Below, piece after piece: positions 32,744 through 41,136 of a stretch of DNA of 64,000 nucleotides. Each line of letters opens with the position of its first letter. Position 1 is the first letter of the stretch. The stretch is from NCBI RefSeq assembly GCF_902712855.1, contig NZ_LR743507.1, positions 1,908,001 through 1,972,000 of the forward strand. Direction: 5' to 3'. Under the pieces are notes generated by a model that was given only the letters and a program-made list of their open reading frames with translations, was not told where the DNA came from and searched no databases. The stretch is from Variovorax paradoxus. Lineage in GTDB: Bacteria > Pseudomonadota > Gammaproteobacteria > Burkholderiales > Burkholderiaceae_C. The translations under genes and the position numbers were made by a program.

Positions 32744-33393
32744 TCACCCTGGCGCTTTCAAAGGGCCGCATCTTCGAAGAGACGATGCCCCTGCTGGCCG
32801 CCGCCGGCATCGAGGTCACCGAGGACCCCGAGAAGTCGCGCAAGCTGATCCTCGAGACCACCCGGCCCGACGTGCGCGTGGTGCTGGTGCGCGCTTCCGA
32901 CGTGCCCACCTACGTGCAGTACGGCGGCGCCGACCTCGGCGTGACCGGGCTCGACGTGCTGCTCGAGCACGGCAACCAGGGCCTGTACCAGCCGCTGGAC
33001 CTGCGCATCGCGGCCTGCCGCCTGAGCGTGGCGGTGCGCAACGACTACGACTACGCCTCCGCGGTGAAGCAGGGCTCGCGCCTGCGCGTGGCCACCAAGT
33101 ACGTCGGCCTTGCGCGCGACTTCTTCGCCAGCAAGGGCGTGCACGTCGACCTGATCAAGCTCTACGGCAGCATGGAACTCGCGCCGCTGACGGGCCTGGC
33201 CGACGCCATCGTCGACCTGGTCTCGACCGGCAACACGCTCAGGGCCAACCACCTCGTCGAGGTGGAGCGCATCATGGACATCAGCGCCCGCCTGGTGGTC
33301 AACCAGGCCGCGCTGAAGCTCAAGCGCGAGCCCATCCGCCGCATCATCGACGCCTTCGCGTCGGCCATTCCCTCGCCCAGTCCTTCCGCCTGA
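32740..33393 (+). CDS. hisG: ATP phosphoribosyltransferase, short form
   Basis: First enzyme of histidine synthesis. At 217 residues it is the short HisG_S form without the C-terminal regulatory domain, so it should need a HisZ partner encoded elsewhere. Motifs: ALSKGRIFEETMPLL, YVQYGGADLGVTGLDVL and the PRPP loop DLVSTGNTLRAN. It is coupled to murA by an ATGA overlap. Confidence 0.96.
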
Positions 33394-33416
33394 AACCCGA
33401 ACAACCCCGCACGCCC

Positions 33417-34739
33417 ATGACCTTGAACGCAGCTCCCGCCCGACTCTCCACGACTTCAGCCAGCTTCGACGCTGAATTCAAGGCGCGGCTGCATTGGTCC
33501 GCTGACGACGACGCGGCCATCGAGAAGGTGGTGGCGGACATCCTGGCCGACGTGCAGAAGCGGGGCGACGAGGCGGTGCTGGAGTACACCAACCGCTTCG
33601 ACAGGCTCGACGCGAAGACGCTGCACGCGCTGGAGTTGACGCAGACCGAGCTGAAGGCCGCGTTCGACGCGCTGCCGGCCGTACAGCGCGAGGCGCTGGA
33701 GTCCGCTGCGCGCCGCGTGCGCAGCTATCACGAGGCCCAGAAGAAGGCCAGCGGCGAAAGCTGGAGCTACCGCGACGCCGACGGCACGCTGCTGGGCCAG
33801 AAGGTCACGCCGCTGGACCGCGTCGGCATCTACGTGCCCGGCGGCAAGGCGGCCTATCCGTCGAGCGTGCTGATGAACGCCATTCCGGCGCACGTGGCGG
33901 GCGTGGGCGAGATCATCATGGTCGTGCCGACACCGAGGGGCGAGAAGAACCAGCTGGTGCTTGCCGCCGCCTACGTGGCCGGCGTCACGCGCGGGTTCAC
34001 CATCGGCGGCGCGCAGGCCGTGGCCGCGCTAGCCTACGGTACCGCCACCGTTCCCGCCGTCGACAAGATCACCGGCCCCGGCAATGCCTACGTGGCCGCC
34101 GCCAAGCGCCGCGTGTTCGGCACCGTGGGCATCGACATGATCGCCGGCCCGAGCGAGATCCTGGTGCTGGCCGACGGCACCACGCCGCCCGAGTGGGTGG
34201 CGATGGACCTGTTCAGCCAAGCCGAGCACGACGAGCTGGCGCAGAGCATCCTGCTGTGCCCCGACGCGGCCTACATCGATCGCGTGCAGGCCGAGATCGA
34301 TCGCCTGCTGCCCACCATGCCGCGCGCGGAGATCATCGCCGCCTCGCTCAACGGCCGCGGTGCGCTGATCCACACGAAGAGCATGGAAGAGGCCTGCGAG
34401 ATCAGCAACCGCATCGCGCCCGAGCACCTGGAAGTCAGCAGCAGCGAACCGAACCGCTGGGAGCCGCTGCTGCGCCACGCCGGTGCCATCTTCCTGGGCG
34501 CCTTCACCAGCGAAAGCCTGGGCGACTACTGCGCCGGCCCGAACCACGTGCTGCCCACCAGCGGCACCGCGCGTTTCTCCAGCCCGCTGGGCGTCTACGA
34601 CTTCCAGAAGCGATCGAGCCTGATCGAGGTGAGCGAAGCCGGTGCCCAGGTGCTGGGCCCCGTGGCCGTCACGCTGGCCGAGGGCGAGGGCCTGCAGGCG
34701 CACGCCGAGGCCGCCCGGATGCGGCTGCGTAAGATCTGA
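33417..34739 (+). CDS. hisD: Histidinol dehydrogenase
   Basis: Zinc-dependent oxidation of histidinol to histidine, the last two steps of the pathway. The 440-residue product has GIYVPGGKAAYPSSVLMNAIPA, GPGNAYVAAAKR, the zinc-site segment FSQAEHDELAQ and GPNHVLPTSGTARFSSPLGVYDF. It lies 23 bp after hisG. hisC, normally next, is displaced by three extra genes. Confidence 0.97.
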   Translation: MTLNAAPARLSTTSASFDAEFKARLHWSADDDAAIEKVVADILADVQKRGDEAVLEYTNRFDRLDAKTLHALELTQTELKAAFDALPAVQREALESAARRVRSYHEAQKKASGESWSYRDADGTLLGQKVTPLDRVGIYVPGGKAAYPSSVLMNAIPAHVAGVGEIIMVVPTPRGEKNQLVLAAAYVAGVTRGFTIGGAQAVAALAYGTATVPAVDKITGPGNAYVAAAKRRVFGTVGIDMIAGPSEILVLADGTTPPEWVAMDLFSQAEHDELAQSILLCPDAAYIDRVQAEIDRLLPTMPRAEIIAASLNGRGALIHTKSMEEACEISNRIAPEHLEVSSSEPNRWEPLLRHAGAIFLGAFTSESLGDYCAGPNHVLPTSGTARFSSPLGVYDFQKRSSLIEVSEAGAQVLGPVAVTLAEGEGLQAHAEAARMRLRKI

Positions 34740-34774
34740 GCTTCCGCAACCAGCCTCCGGGGGGAGCAAGCAAG

Positions 34775-35608
34775 ATGTCCGATCGTCCGTTCCGTTCTCG
34801 TCTTTTCAGATGGGCTGCCGGCGTTGCCGCGGGCGTCGCGTTGCTGTCCGCCTGCAGCCAGATGCCGCAGGCGCCGCGCGACCTGTCCACCGTGGGCCTC
34901 ACCTCCAGCGCGGCCCCTGCCGCGCCCGCGCCGCAACTCGGCACGCAATGGGGCGAGGGACTCGAGTCCAAGACCCGCACCGTCATCACCAAGCGGCTGT
35001 CCGACCGGCCTGACGACGTGGCCTCGCTGGGCTACAACGAGGACGCTGCCGTCCGCCGCGCCGTCGGGGCCAATCCGGAACGCCGGCTGAGCCTGCTGCT
35101 GGCCGACGGCGACGTGGAATGGTCGGTGCTCGACGAGGAGGGCCGTGCGCTGCCGCTGCAGCGCGCCCGCCGCGGCAGCGGCAGTGACGACGACCTGTTC
35201 CGGCTCGCCGGCATACAGGGTTCGCGCTACACGCTGCGCTTTCGCAACCTGAGCGAGCGCAGCTACGAGGTGATCGCCACGGTCGACGGCCTCGACGTGC
35301 TCAACGGCAAGCCCGGCAGCCTGCGCAACGGCGGCTATGTGCTGCGTCCGCTGCAGTCGCTCGTCATCGAGGGCTTCCGCAAGAGCCAGAGCGAGGTGGC
35401 CGCCTTCCGCTTCTCCGCACCGGGCCGCGCGTATGCCGCCAATACCGAGGCTGGTGATGTGCGCAACATCGGCGTGCTGGGTGCCGCGCTGTTCGAGCTC
35501 GAGGAGCGCGACACGCCGCGCCGCCAGCGCCGCGGACCGGCTGTCTCGCAGCCCAGCGCCTTCCCGGCCGACGGCGCCTATGCGCCGGAGCCCCGCTACC
35601 GGAAATGA
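34775..35608 (+). CDS. Lipoprotein of unknown function
   Basis: I do not recognise this family. The 277-residue product has a signal peptide and lipobox VALLSAC (Cys about 27), a low-complexity Ala/Pro linker, then a soluble domain (about 55-250) with SDRPDDVASLGYNEDAAVRRA, a beta-rich region around RYTLRFRNLSERSYEVIATVDGLDV and FRFSAPGRAYAANTEAGDVRNIGVLGAALFE. The tail is Arg/Pro-rich. The next gene starts in an ATGA overlap with its stop, so they are translated together. It is the first gene of a cassette between hisD and hisC. Confidence 0.8.
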   Translation: MSDRPFRSRLFRWAAGVAAGVALLSACSQMPQAPRDLSTVGLTSSAAPAAPAPQLGTQWGEGLESKTRTVITKRLSDRPDDVASLGYNEDAAVRRAVGANPERRLSLLLADGDVEWSVLDEEGRALPLQRARRGSGSDDDLFRLAGIQGSRYTLRFRNLSERSYEVIATVDGLDVLNGKPGSLRNGGYVLRPLQSLVIEGFRKSQSEVAAFRFSAPGRAYAANTEAGDVRNIGVLGAALFELEERDTPRRQRRGPAVSQPSAFPADGAYAPEPRYRK

Positions 35609-35991
35609 AGCGCATGAACCCCTTTTTCTTCCTGAGGCTGCTGCCGCGCCTGTCCGTGGTGCTGTTCGCGCTGGCCGGTGTCGCGGGTGCGCAGGCCATG
35701 AGCATCCGCGAGTTCCACACGCTCGAGGTCAAGGAGAAGAAGGAGGGCAAGGCCTACGCCAGCTACTACCTGGTGGGCGTGCTCGAAGGCCTGCGCGAAG
35801 CCGGCGATGCCGCGCGCCGCTCGGGCCAGAAGCCGCTGTTCTGCGTGGAGGGCCGCCGGCTCGAGCCCTCGATGGCGCGCTCGCTCTTCGAGTCGGAGCT
35901 CAAGCGCAACGCCGAACTCTACGAAGCCGACATGCCCGTGCAGCTGGTGCTGTCGTCCGCGCTGCAGAACAGTTTCCGGTGCTCGTCCTGA
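35605..35991 (+). CDS. Small exported protein, Rap1a/Tai-like pattern
   Basis: The product has 128 residues with a signal peptide ending AGAQA (about 31) and a domain of the pattern Y-x-x-GVLEGL (about 55), FCVEGRRLEP and ALQNSFRC near the end. The spacing of these pieces and of two cysteines resembles the Rap1a/Tai immunity-like fold, which is also found in many non-immunity periplasmic proteins. The resemblance is by eye only. It is coupled to the upstream lipoprotein gene by an ATGA overlap and lies 34 bp before the SUFU gene. Confidence 0.7.
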   Translation: MKRMNPFFFLRLLPRLSVVLFALAGVAGAQAMSIREFHTLEVKEKKEGKAYASYYLVGVLEGLREAGDAARRSGQKPLFCVEGRRLEPSMARSLFESELKRNAELYEADMPVQLVLSSALQNSFRCSS

Positions 35992-36025
35992 ATTTTCCGA
36001 AGCGTTTTCCGGAGCGTTCCGCCCC

Positions 36026-36721
36026 ATGTTCGACAAGTTGAAGAAGATCCTCGCGGGCGCGGCCCCGACTGCGGCCGAACCCACCCGCGCGCAGCTTCGC
36101 CTGCAGGCCATGCTCGACGAACTCGAGGACGAGCCCGAGCAGACCTTCCTGGACAGCGCCGACGCGGAACACCGGGTCGACATCCATGCCTTCGGCCGGA
36201 ACTTTGTCGAGGACTGCGAGGGCGACGATGACGACGTGGCGGATGCAGGCGCCGACGACGAAGGCTACGTCCTGGTCACCAACGGCATGAGCGATCGCCT
36301 CATGCCGGTACCTGCCGGCGGCGTCCCCGAAGGCGCTTCGCGCGCGATCGAGCTGGTCTGGTACGTGCGCGACCTGAACCCCGAGTACATCGCCAACCTG
36401 CGCTGGCTCGCGAAGCTGCCGGCCTTCGACGGCTTCTTCCTGGGTTCGGGGCACCGCGTGCCGATGCCCGAGCCGCCGTTGTCGTTCTGCGCGTTCCAGA
36501 CCTTCTTTTTCCTGTCGCCGATCTACCGCCCCGACGAGCGCATGCTGTCGGGCGTGACGGTGGACGAGGGCGAGGCCGTTGCCACGCTCACCGTCAATCT
36601 CATCTCCGAAGCCGAATACGCGCTGGTCAAGCGCGAGAACGGTTTCGGCGAACTGCTCGACCTGTTCGACGCCAACGACCATCCGATGGTCTTCGACCCC
36701 CAGCGATCCTCCTATGTCTGA
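36026..36721 (+). CDS. Suppressor of fused (SUFU) domain protein
   Basis: The product has 231 residues. After a Leu/Lys-rich start and an acidic, disordered stretch (about 55-85) comes a SUFU-like domain: YVLVTNGMSDRLMPVP, ELVWYVRDLNPEYIANLRWLA and FFFLSPIYRPDE, ending LLDLFDANDHPMVFDPQRSSYV. Bacterial SUFU proteins have no settled function; several are linked to toxin or immunity loci. It overlaps the hisC start by 8 bp. It is the last gene of the three-gene insertion between hisD and hisC. Confidence 0.82.
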   Translation: MFDKLKKILAGAAPTAAEPTRAQLRLQAMLDELEDEPEQTFLDSADAEHRVDIHAFGRNFVEDCEGDDDDVADAGADDEGYVLVTNGMSDRLMPVPAGGVPEGASRAIELVWYVRDLNPEYIANLRWLAKLPAFDGFFLGSGHRVPMPEPPLSFCAFQTFFFLSPIYRPDERMLSGVTVDEGEAVATLTVNLISEAEYALVKRENGFGELLDLFDANDHPMVFDPQRSSYV

Positions 36722-37796
36722 CTCTCTACCCGCGCTCCAGCGCATCCGCAGCGACGTGCGGGCCATGCATGCCTACGCGGTGCAGGACGCCAGCGGCTTC
36801 ATCAAGCTCGACGCCATGGAAAACCCTTTCGGCCTGCCGCCCGCGCTGCAGGCCGAGCTGGGTGCCCGCCTGGGCGCGGTGGCGCTCAACCGCTACCCCG
36901 GCGCGCGTGGCGCCGAGCTGCAGCGCGCGCTGGCGGTCCATGCGCAGATGCCCGAAGGCTTCGCATTGATGCTGGGCAACGGCTCCGACGAGCTCATCTC
37001 GCTGCTCGACATCGCCTGCGACCAGCCCGGCGCGACCGTGCTCGCGCCGTTGCCCGGCTTCGTGATGTACGCCATGAGCGCCCAGCTGCAGGGACTGCGC
37101 TTCGTGGGCGTGCCGCTCACGGCCGACTTCGAGCTCGACGAGGCCGCCATGCTGGCCGCCATCGCGCGCGAGAAGCCGGCCATCGTCTACCTGGCGTACC
37201 CGAACAACCCGACCGCCAACCTCTGGGACGACGCAGTCATCGAGAAGATCGTCGAGGCCCAGGGCGCGCAGGGCGGCCTGGTGGTGATCGACGAGGCCTA
37301 CCAGCCCTTCGCCGCCAGGAGCTACATCGACCGGCTGGCCACGCACCAGCATGTGCTGCTGATGCGCACGCTGAGCAAGTTCGGCCTGGCCGGCATCCGC
37401 CTGGGCTACCTGATGGGTCCTGCGGCGCTGGTCGCCGAGATCGACAAGGTGCGCCCGCCCTACAACATCAGCGTGCTCAACTGCGAGTGCGCGCTGTTCG
37501 CGCTGGAGCACGCCGACGTGTTCGAGGCGCAGGCCCGCCAGATCCGCGAGGAGCGCGAGCGGCTGATGACGGGGCTCGGCCGGCTGCCCGGCGTCAAGAC
37601 CTGGCCCAGCGACGCCAACATGATCCTGCTGCGCGTGCCCGATGCCACCAGAACCTTCGAGGGCATGAAGGCTCGCGGGGTATTGGTGAAGAACGTTTCT
37701 AAAATGCACGAACTGCTCGCAAACTGCCTGCGCCTCACCGTCGGAACGGCCGACGAGAATGCGCGGATGCTCGCGGCACTCGAAGCCTCACTATGA
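36714..37796 (+). CDS. hisC: Histidinol-phosphate aminotransferase
   Basis: PLP aminotransferase of histidine synthesis, 360 residues. Motifs: KLDAMENPFGLP, GNGSDELISLL, YPNNPTANLWDD, VVIDEAYQPFA and the PLP lysine in RTLSKFGLAGIRLGY. The ATG at 36714 lies 8 bp inside the SUFU gene and gives the family N-terminus (MSDSLPALQRIRSDV); the frame open to 36579 is a shadow. It ends in an ATGA overlap with hisB. Confidence 0.96.
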   Translation: MSDSLPALQRIRSDVRAMHAYAVQDASGFIKLDAMENPFGLPPALQAELGARLGAVALNRYPGARGAELQRALAVHAQMPEGFALMLGNGSDELISLLDIACDQPGATVLAPLPGFVMYAMSAQLQGLRFVGVPLTADFELDEAAMLAAIAREKPAIVYLAYPNNPTANLWDDAVIEKIVEAQGAQGGLVVIDEAYQPFAARSYIDRLATHQHVLLMRTLSKFGLAGIRLGYLMGPAALVAEIDKVRPPYNISVLNCECALFALEHADVFEAQARQIREERERLMTGLGRLPGVKTWPSDANMILLRVPDATRTFEGMKARGVLVKNVSKMHELLANCLRLTVGTADENARMLAALEASL

Positions 37797-38410
37797 CCAC
37801 CCCCACCAGCCAGGACAGCGGCGACCGTATCGCGTCCGTCACCCGCAACACCGCGGAAACCAAGATCACCGTCAGCGTCAACCTCGACGGCACCGGCAAG
37901 GCCAAGCTCGCCACCGGCATCGGTTTCTTCGACCACATGCTCGACCAGATCGCCCGCCACGGGCTGATCGACCTCGACATCGACTGCCAGGGCGACCTGC
38001 ACATCGACGGCCACCACACGGTGGAAGACGTCGGCATCACGCTCGGCCAGGCCGTGGCCAAGGCCATCGGCGACAAGAAGGGCATCCGCCGCTACGGCCA
38101 TGCCTACGTGCCGCTCGACGAGGCCCTGAGCCGCGTGGTCATCGACTTCTCGGGCCGTCCGGGCCTGGTGATGCACGTGCCCTTCACCAGCGGGATGATC
38201 GGCACCTTCGACAGCCAGCTCACCTACGAGTTCTTCCAGGGCTTCGTGAACCACGCCTTCGTCACGCTGCACATCGACAACCTCAAGGGCGTCAATGCGC
38301 ACCACCAGTGCGAGACGGTGTTCAAGGCCTTCGCGCGCGCGATGCGCGGCGCGCTCGAACTCGACCCCCGTTCCGTCGGGGTGATTCCATCGACCAAGGG
38401 TTCGCTCTGA
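37793..38410 (+). CDS. hisB: Imidazoleglycerol-phosphate dehydratase
   Basis: The 205-residue monofunctional HisB (no phosphatase domain) dehydrates IGP. The two manganese-binding motifs are present: FFDHMLDQIARHG with DGHHTVEDVGI, and FEFFQGF-type QGFVNHAFVTLHIDNLKGVNAHHQCE. It overlaps hisC by 4 bp. Confidence 0.97.
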   Translation: MTTPTSQDSGDRIASVTRNTAETKITVSVNLDGTGKAKLATGIGFFDHMLDQIARHGLIDLDIDCQGDLHIDGHHTVEDVGITLGQAVAKAIGDKKGIRRYGHAYVPLDEALSRVVIDFSGRPGLVMHVPFTSGMIGTFDSQLTYEFFQGFVNHAFVTLHIDNLKGVNAHHQCETVFKAFARAMRGALELDPRSVGVIPSTKGSL

Positions 38411-38426
38411 AACTCGCCGGCGAACA

Positions 38427-38443
38427 GCTATGAAATCTGTAGC
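38427..38443. repeat. 17-bp AT-rich palindrome, copy B (over the hisH start codon)
   Basis: GCTATGAAATCTGTAGC: arms GCTAT and GTAGC (one G-T pair in RNA). It covers the hisH start ATG at 38430 and codes for the first residues, MKSVA, which are not part of the conserved HisH fold. No ribosome site is seen upstream, so a hairpin here would directly hold the start codon. Confidence 0.65.
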
Positions 38444-39089
38444 AGCAAATACCGTCGCGGTCGTCGACTACGGCATGGGCAACCTGCACTCGGTGTCGCA
38501 GGCCGTGCGCCACGCGGCCGACCAGGTCGGCGTGGAAGTGTTCGTCACCTCCGACCCCGACGTGGTCCGCAAGGCCACCCGCGTGGTGCTGCCGGGGCAG
38601 GGCGCCATGCCCGACTGCATGCGCGAGCTGCGCGATTCCGGCCTCCAGGAGTCGGTGCTCGAGGCCGCAGCCACCAAGCCGCTGTTCGGGGTTTGCGTTG
38701 GCATGCAGATGATGCTGTCGCGCAGCGATGAAGGCCCGACCGACGGCCTGGGCCTGATTCCGGGCGAGGTCGTCAAGTTCGACCTGGCCGGTCGCCTGCA
38801 GCCCGACGGCAGCCGCTTCAAGGTGCCGCAGATGGGCTGGAACCAGGTGCACCAGGCCCAGCCTCACGCGGTCTGGGCGGGCGTGCCCGACCAGAGCTAT
38901 TTCTATTTCGTGCACAGCTTCTTCGCCCGTCCGGTCGACCCCAGGCACAGTGTGGGCGAGGCGGAATATGGCGCGAGCTTTACCGCGGCCATCGCACGCG
39001 ATAACATTTTTGCAACCCAGTTCCACCCAGAAAAGAGCGCGGACCACGGGCTGCAGCTGTACCGCAACTTCCTTCACTGGAACCCCTGA
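38430..39089 (+). CDS. hisH: Imidazole glycerol phosphate synthase, glutamine amidotransferase subunit
   Basis: The 219-residue class I glutaminase supplies ammonia to HisF. Motifs: VVDYGMGNLHSV, the nucleophile Cys in LFGVCVGMQMMLS (about 90) and the His/Glu dyad in FATQFHPEKSADHG. The start ATG lies inside a 17-bp palindrome and lacks a clear ribosome site. hisA follows after 62 bp. Confidence 0.96.
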   Translation: MKSVAANTVAVVDYGMGNLHSVSQAVRHAADQVGVEVFVTSDPDVVRKATRVVLPGQGAMPDCMRELRDSGLQESVLEAAATKPLFGVCVGMQMMLSRSDEGPTDGLGLIPGEVVKFDLAGRLQPDGSRFKVPQMGWNQVHQAQPHAVWAGVPDQSYFYFVHSFFARPVDPRHSVGEAEYGASFTAAIARDNIFATQFHPEKSADHGLQLYRNFLHWNP

Positions 39090-39151
39090 ACCCTTTTCCC
39101 GCCCGGGCCGAACCCTCCACAGCCCGGACCCTGCCTACTCGCGTCACTTCC

Positions 39152-39892
39152 ATGCTCCTCATTCCCGCCATTGATCTCAAAGACGGCCACTGCGTTCGCC
39201 TCAAGCAGGGCGACATGGACCAGTCCACCATCTTCAGCGAAGACCCCGCTGCCATGGCCCGCAAGTGGGTCGAGGCCGGCGCGCGTCGACTGCACCTGGT
39301 CGATCTGAATGGCGCCTTCGCCGGCAAGCCGCAGAACCACGCAGCCATCAAGGCGATCCTGAAGGAGGTCGGCGACGACATCCCGGTGCAGCTCGGGGGC
39401 GGCATCCGCGACCTCGACACCATCGAGCGCTACATCGACGACGGCCTGCGCTACGTGATCATCGGCACCGCCGCGGTCAAGAACCCCGGCTTCCTGAAGG
39501 ACGCCTGCAGCGCCTTCGGCGGCCACATCATCGTGGGCCTGGACGCCAAGGACGGCAAGGTCGCCACCGATGGCTGGAGCAAGCTCACGGGCCACGAGGT
39601 GGCCGACCTGGGCAAGAAGTTCGAGGACTACGGCGTCGAGTCGATCATCTACACCGACATCGGCCGCGACGGCATGCTCTCCGGCATCAACATCGAGGCC
39701 ACCGTCAAGCTGGCGCAGGCGCTGACCATCCCGGTGATCGCCTCGGGCGGCCTGTCGAACATGGCCGACATCGACAAGCTCTGCGCGGTCGAGTCCGACG
39801 GCGTCGAGGGCGTGATCTGCGGCCGCGCCATCTACTCGGGCGACCTCGATTTCGCCGCCGCGCAGGCCCGCGCGGACGAACTGGCCGCCTGA
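39152..39892 (+). CDS. hisA: ProFAR isomerase
   Basis: The 246-residue TIM barrel isomerises ProFAR to PRFAR. Motifs: LIPAIDLKDGHCVRLKQGD (catalytic Asp8), IPVQLGGGIRDLDTIE, YTDIGRDGMLSG and VIASGGLSNMADI. hisF, normally adjacent, is separated by about 4.5 kb carrying four other genes on both strands. Confidence 0.97.
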   Translation: MLLIPAIDLKDGHCVRLKQGDMDQSTIFSEDPAAMARKWVEAGARRLHLVDLNGAFAGKPQNHAAIKAILKEVGDDIPVQLGGGIRDLDTIERYIDDGLRYVIIGTAAVKNPGFLKDACSAFGGHIIVGLDAKDGKVATDGWSKLTGHEVADLGKKFEDYGVESIIYTDIGRDGMLSGINIEATVKLAQALTIPVIASGGLSNMADIDKLCAVESDGVEGVICGRAIYSGDLDFAAAQARADELAA

Positions 39893-39911
39893 CGCCTCCT
39901 TTGCGCAGCGC

Positions 39912-41084
39912 GTGCTTTCCGCGCTCGCCATCGCCAACTACCGCTCGCTGCGCCAGCTGACGGTGCCACTGGGCCGGCTCACGCTCGTGACCGGCGCCAA
40001 CGGCAGCGGCAAGTCGAGCGTGTACCGGGCAATGCGCCTGCTGGCCGACATCGCCAACGGCGGGGTGGTCCGCTCGCTGGTGCGCGAAGGCGGGCTTTCA
40101 TCGACCCTGTGGGCCGGGCCCGAGCGCTTCTCGGCGGCCATGCTGCGCGCAGAGGTGCCGGTGCAGGGCACCGTGCGCAGCGGGCCGGTGGCGCTGAAAC
40201 TCGGCTTTGCGGGCGTGTCGGCCGAGGATTTCGGCTACGCCATCGACATCGGTCTGCCGCCGCCGATTCCCTCCACGGCGTTCTCGCGCGACCCGCAGAT
40301 CAAGCACGAGGCCATCTGGAGCGGCCCGCTGCTGCGCCCTTCGACGCAGCTGGTCGACCGCAAGGGCGGCGCACTGCGCCTGCGCGACGGCAAGGGCTGG
40401 CAGGCCGTCGGGCGGCCGATCCCGGCGTTCGCCAGCATGATGACCGAGCATGCCGATCCGCGCGACGCGCCGGAGATGCTCACGCTGCGCGAGCAGATGC
40501 GCTCCTGGCGCTTCTACGACCATTTCCGCTCGGACGCCGACGCGCCCGCGCGGCAGCCGCAACTGGGCACCTACACGCCGGTGCTGGCCAACGACGGTGC
40601 CGACCTGGCCGCGGCGCTGCAGACCATCCGCGAAATCGGCGACAGCGCGGCGCTCGACCGGGCCGTGGACGACGCCTTTCCGGGCGCGCGTGTCGAGGTG
40701 CAGGCCGGCGGCGACCGCTTCGAGACGCTGATGCACCAGCACGGCCTGCTGCGGCCGCTGACGGCAGCCGAACTGTCCGACGGCACCCTGCGGTACCTGT
40801 TGTGGATCGCGGCGCTGCTGACGCCGCGGCCGCCCGCGCTGCTGGTGCTCAACGAACCCGAGACCAGCCTGCATCCCGACCTGCTGCCCGCGCTCGGGCG
40901 CCTGATAGCGCAGGGGGCGAAGGAATCGCAGGTGATCGTGGTGTCGCACGCCGCAAGGCTGATCGCAGCGCTGGAAGACAGCGGCGGCCTGCAGCCGGTG
41001 GTGCTCGAGAAGCAGTTCGGCGAGACGCGCATCGCCAATCTCGACATGAGCGAGATACCGCGCTGGGAGTGGCCGGCGCGCTGA
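39912..41084 (+). CDS. AAA-family ATPase (AAA_21/RecF-like)
   Basis: The product has 390 residues from a GTG 19 bp after hisA. The N-terminus is ABC/SMC-like: LSALAIANYRSLRQL, Walker A TGANGSGKSS (about 27-36). The C-terminal half has a signature-like AELSDGTLRYLLWI (about 290), Walker B LLVLNEPETSLHPDLL (about 315) and switch VVSHAARLI (about 345). Such stand-alone AAA_21 ATPases occur in overcoming-lysogenisation-like and other defence settings, but no nuclease or toxin partner lies here, so no function is claimed. It is convergent with the binding-protein gene, with a GC hairpin between. Confidence 0.82.
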   Translation: MLSALAIANYRSLRQLTVPLGRLTLVTGANGSGKSSVYRAMRLLADIANGGVVRSLVREGGLSSTLWAGPERFSAAMLRAEVPVQGTVRSGPVALKLGFAGVSAEDFGYAIDIGLPPPIPSTAFSRDPQIKHEAIWSGPLLRPSTQLVDRKGGALRLRDGKGWQAVGRPIPAFASMMTEHADPRDAPEMLTLREQMRSWRFYDHFRSDADAPARQPQLGTYTPVLANDGADLAAALQTIREIGDSAALDRAVDDAFPGARVEVQAGGDRFETLMHQHGLLRPLTAAELSDGTLRYLLWIAALLTPRPPALLVLNEPETSLHPDLLPALGRLIAQGAKESQVIVVSHAARLIAALEDSGGLQPVVLEKQFGETRIANLDMSEIPRWEWPAR

Positions 41085-41088
41085 ACTT

Positions 41089-41125
41089 GCCGGCGCCGCG
41101 GTCCGCTTCGCACGGCGGCGCCGGC
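41089..41125. terminator. GC-rich hairpin between convergent genes
   Basis: A perfect 11-bp stem (GCCGGCGCCGC at 41089-41099, GCGGCGCCGGC at 41115-41125) with a 15-nt loop lies between the stops of the AAA ATPase and the binding-protein gene. There is no T-run, so it is at best a weak or Rho-assisted two-way terminator. Confidence 0.5.
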
Positions 41126-41136
41126 CGGGACCCGGC

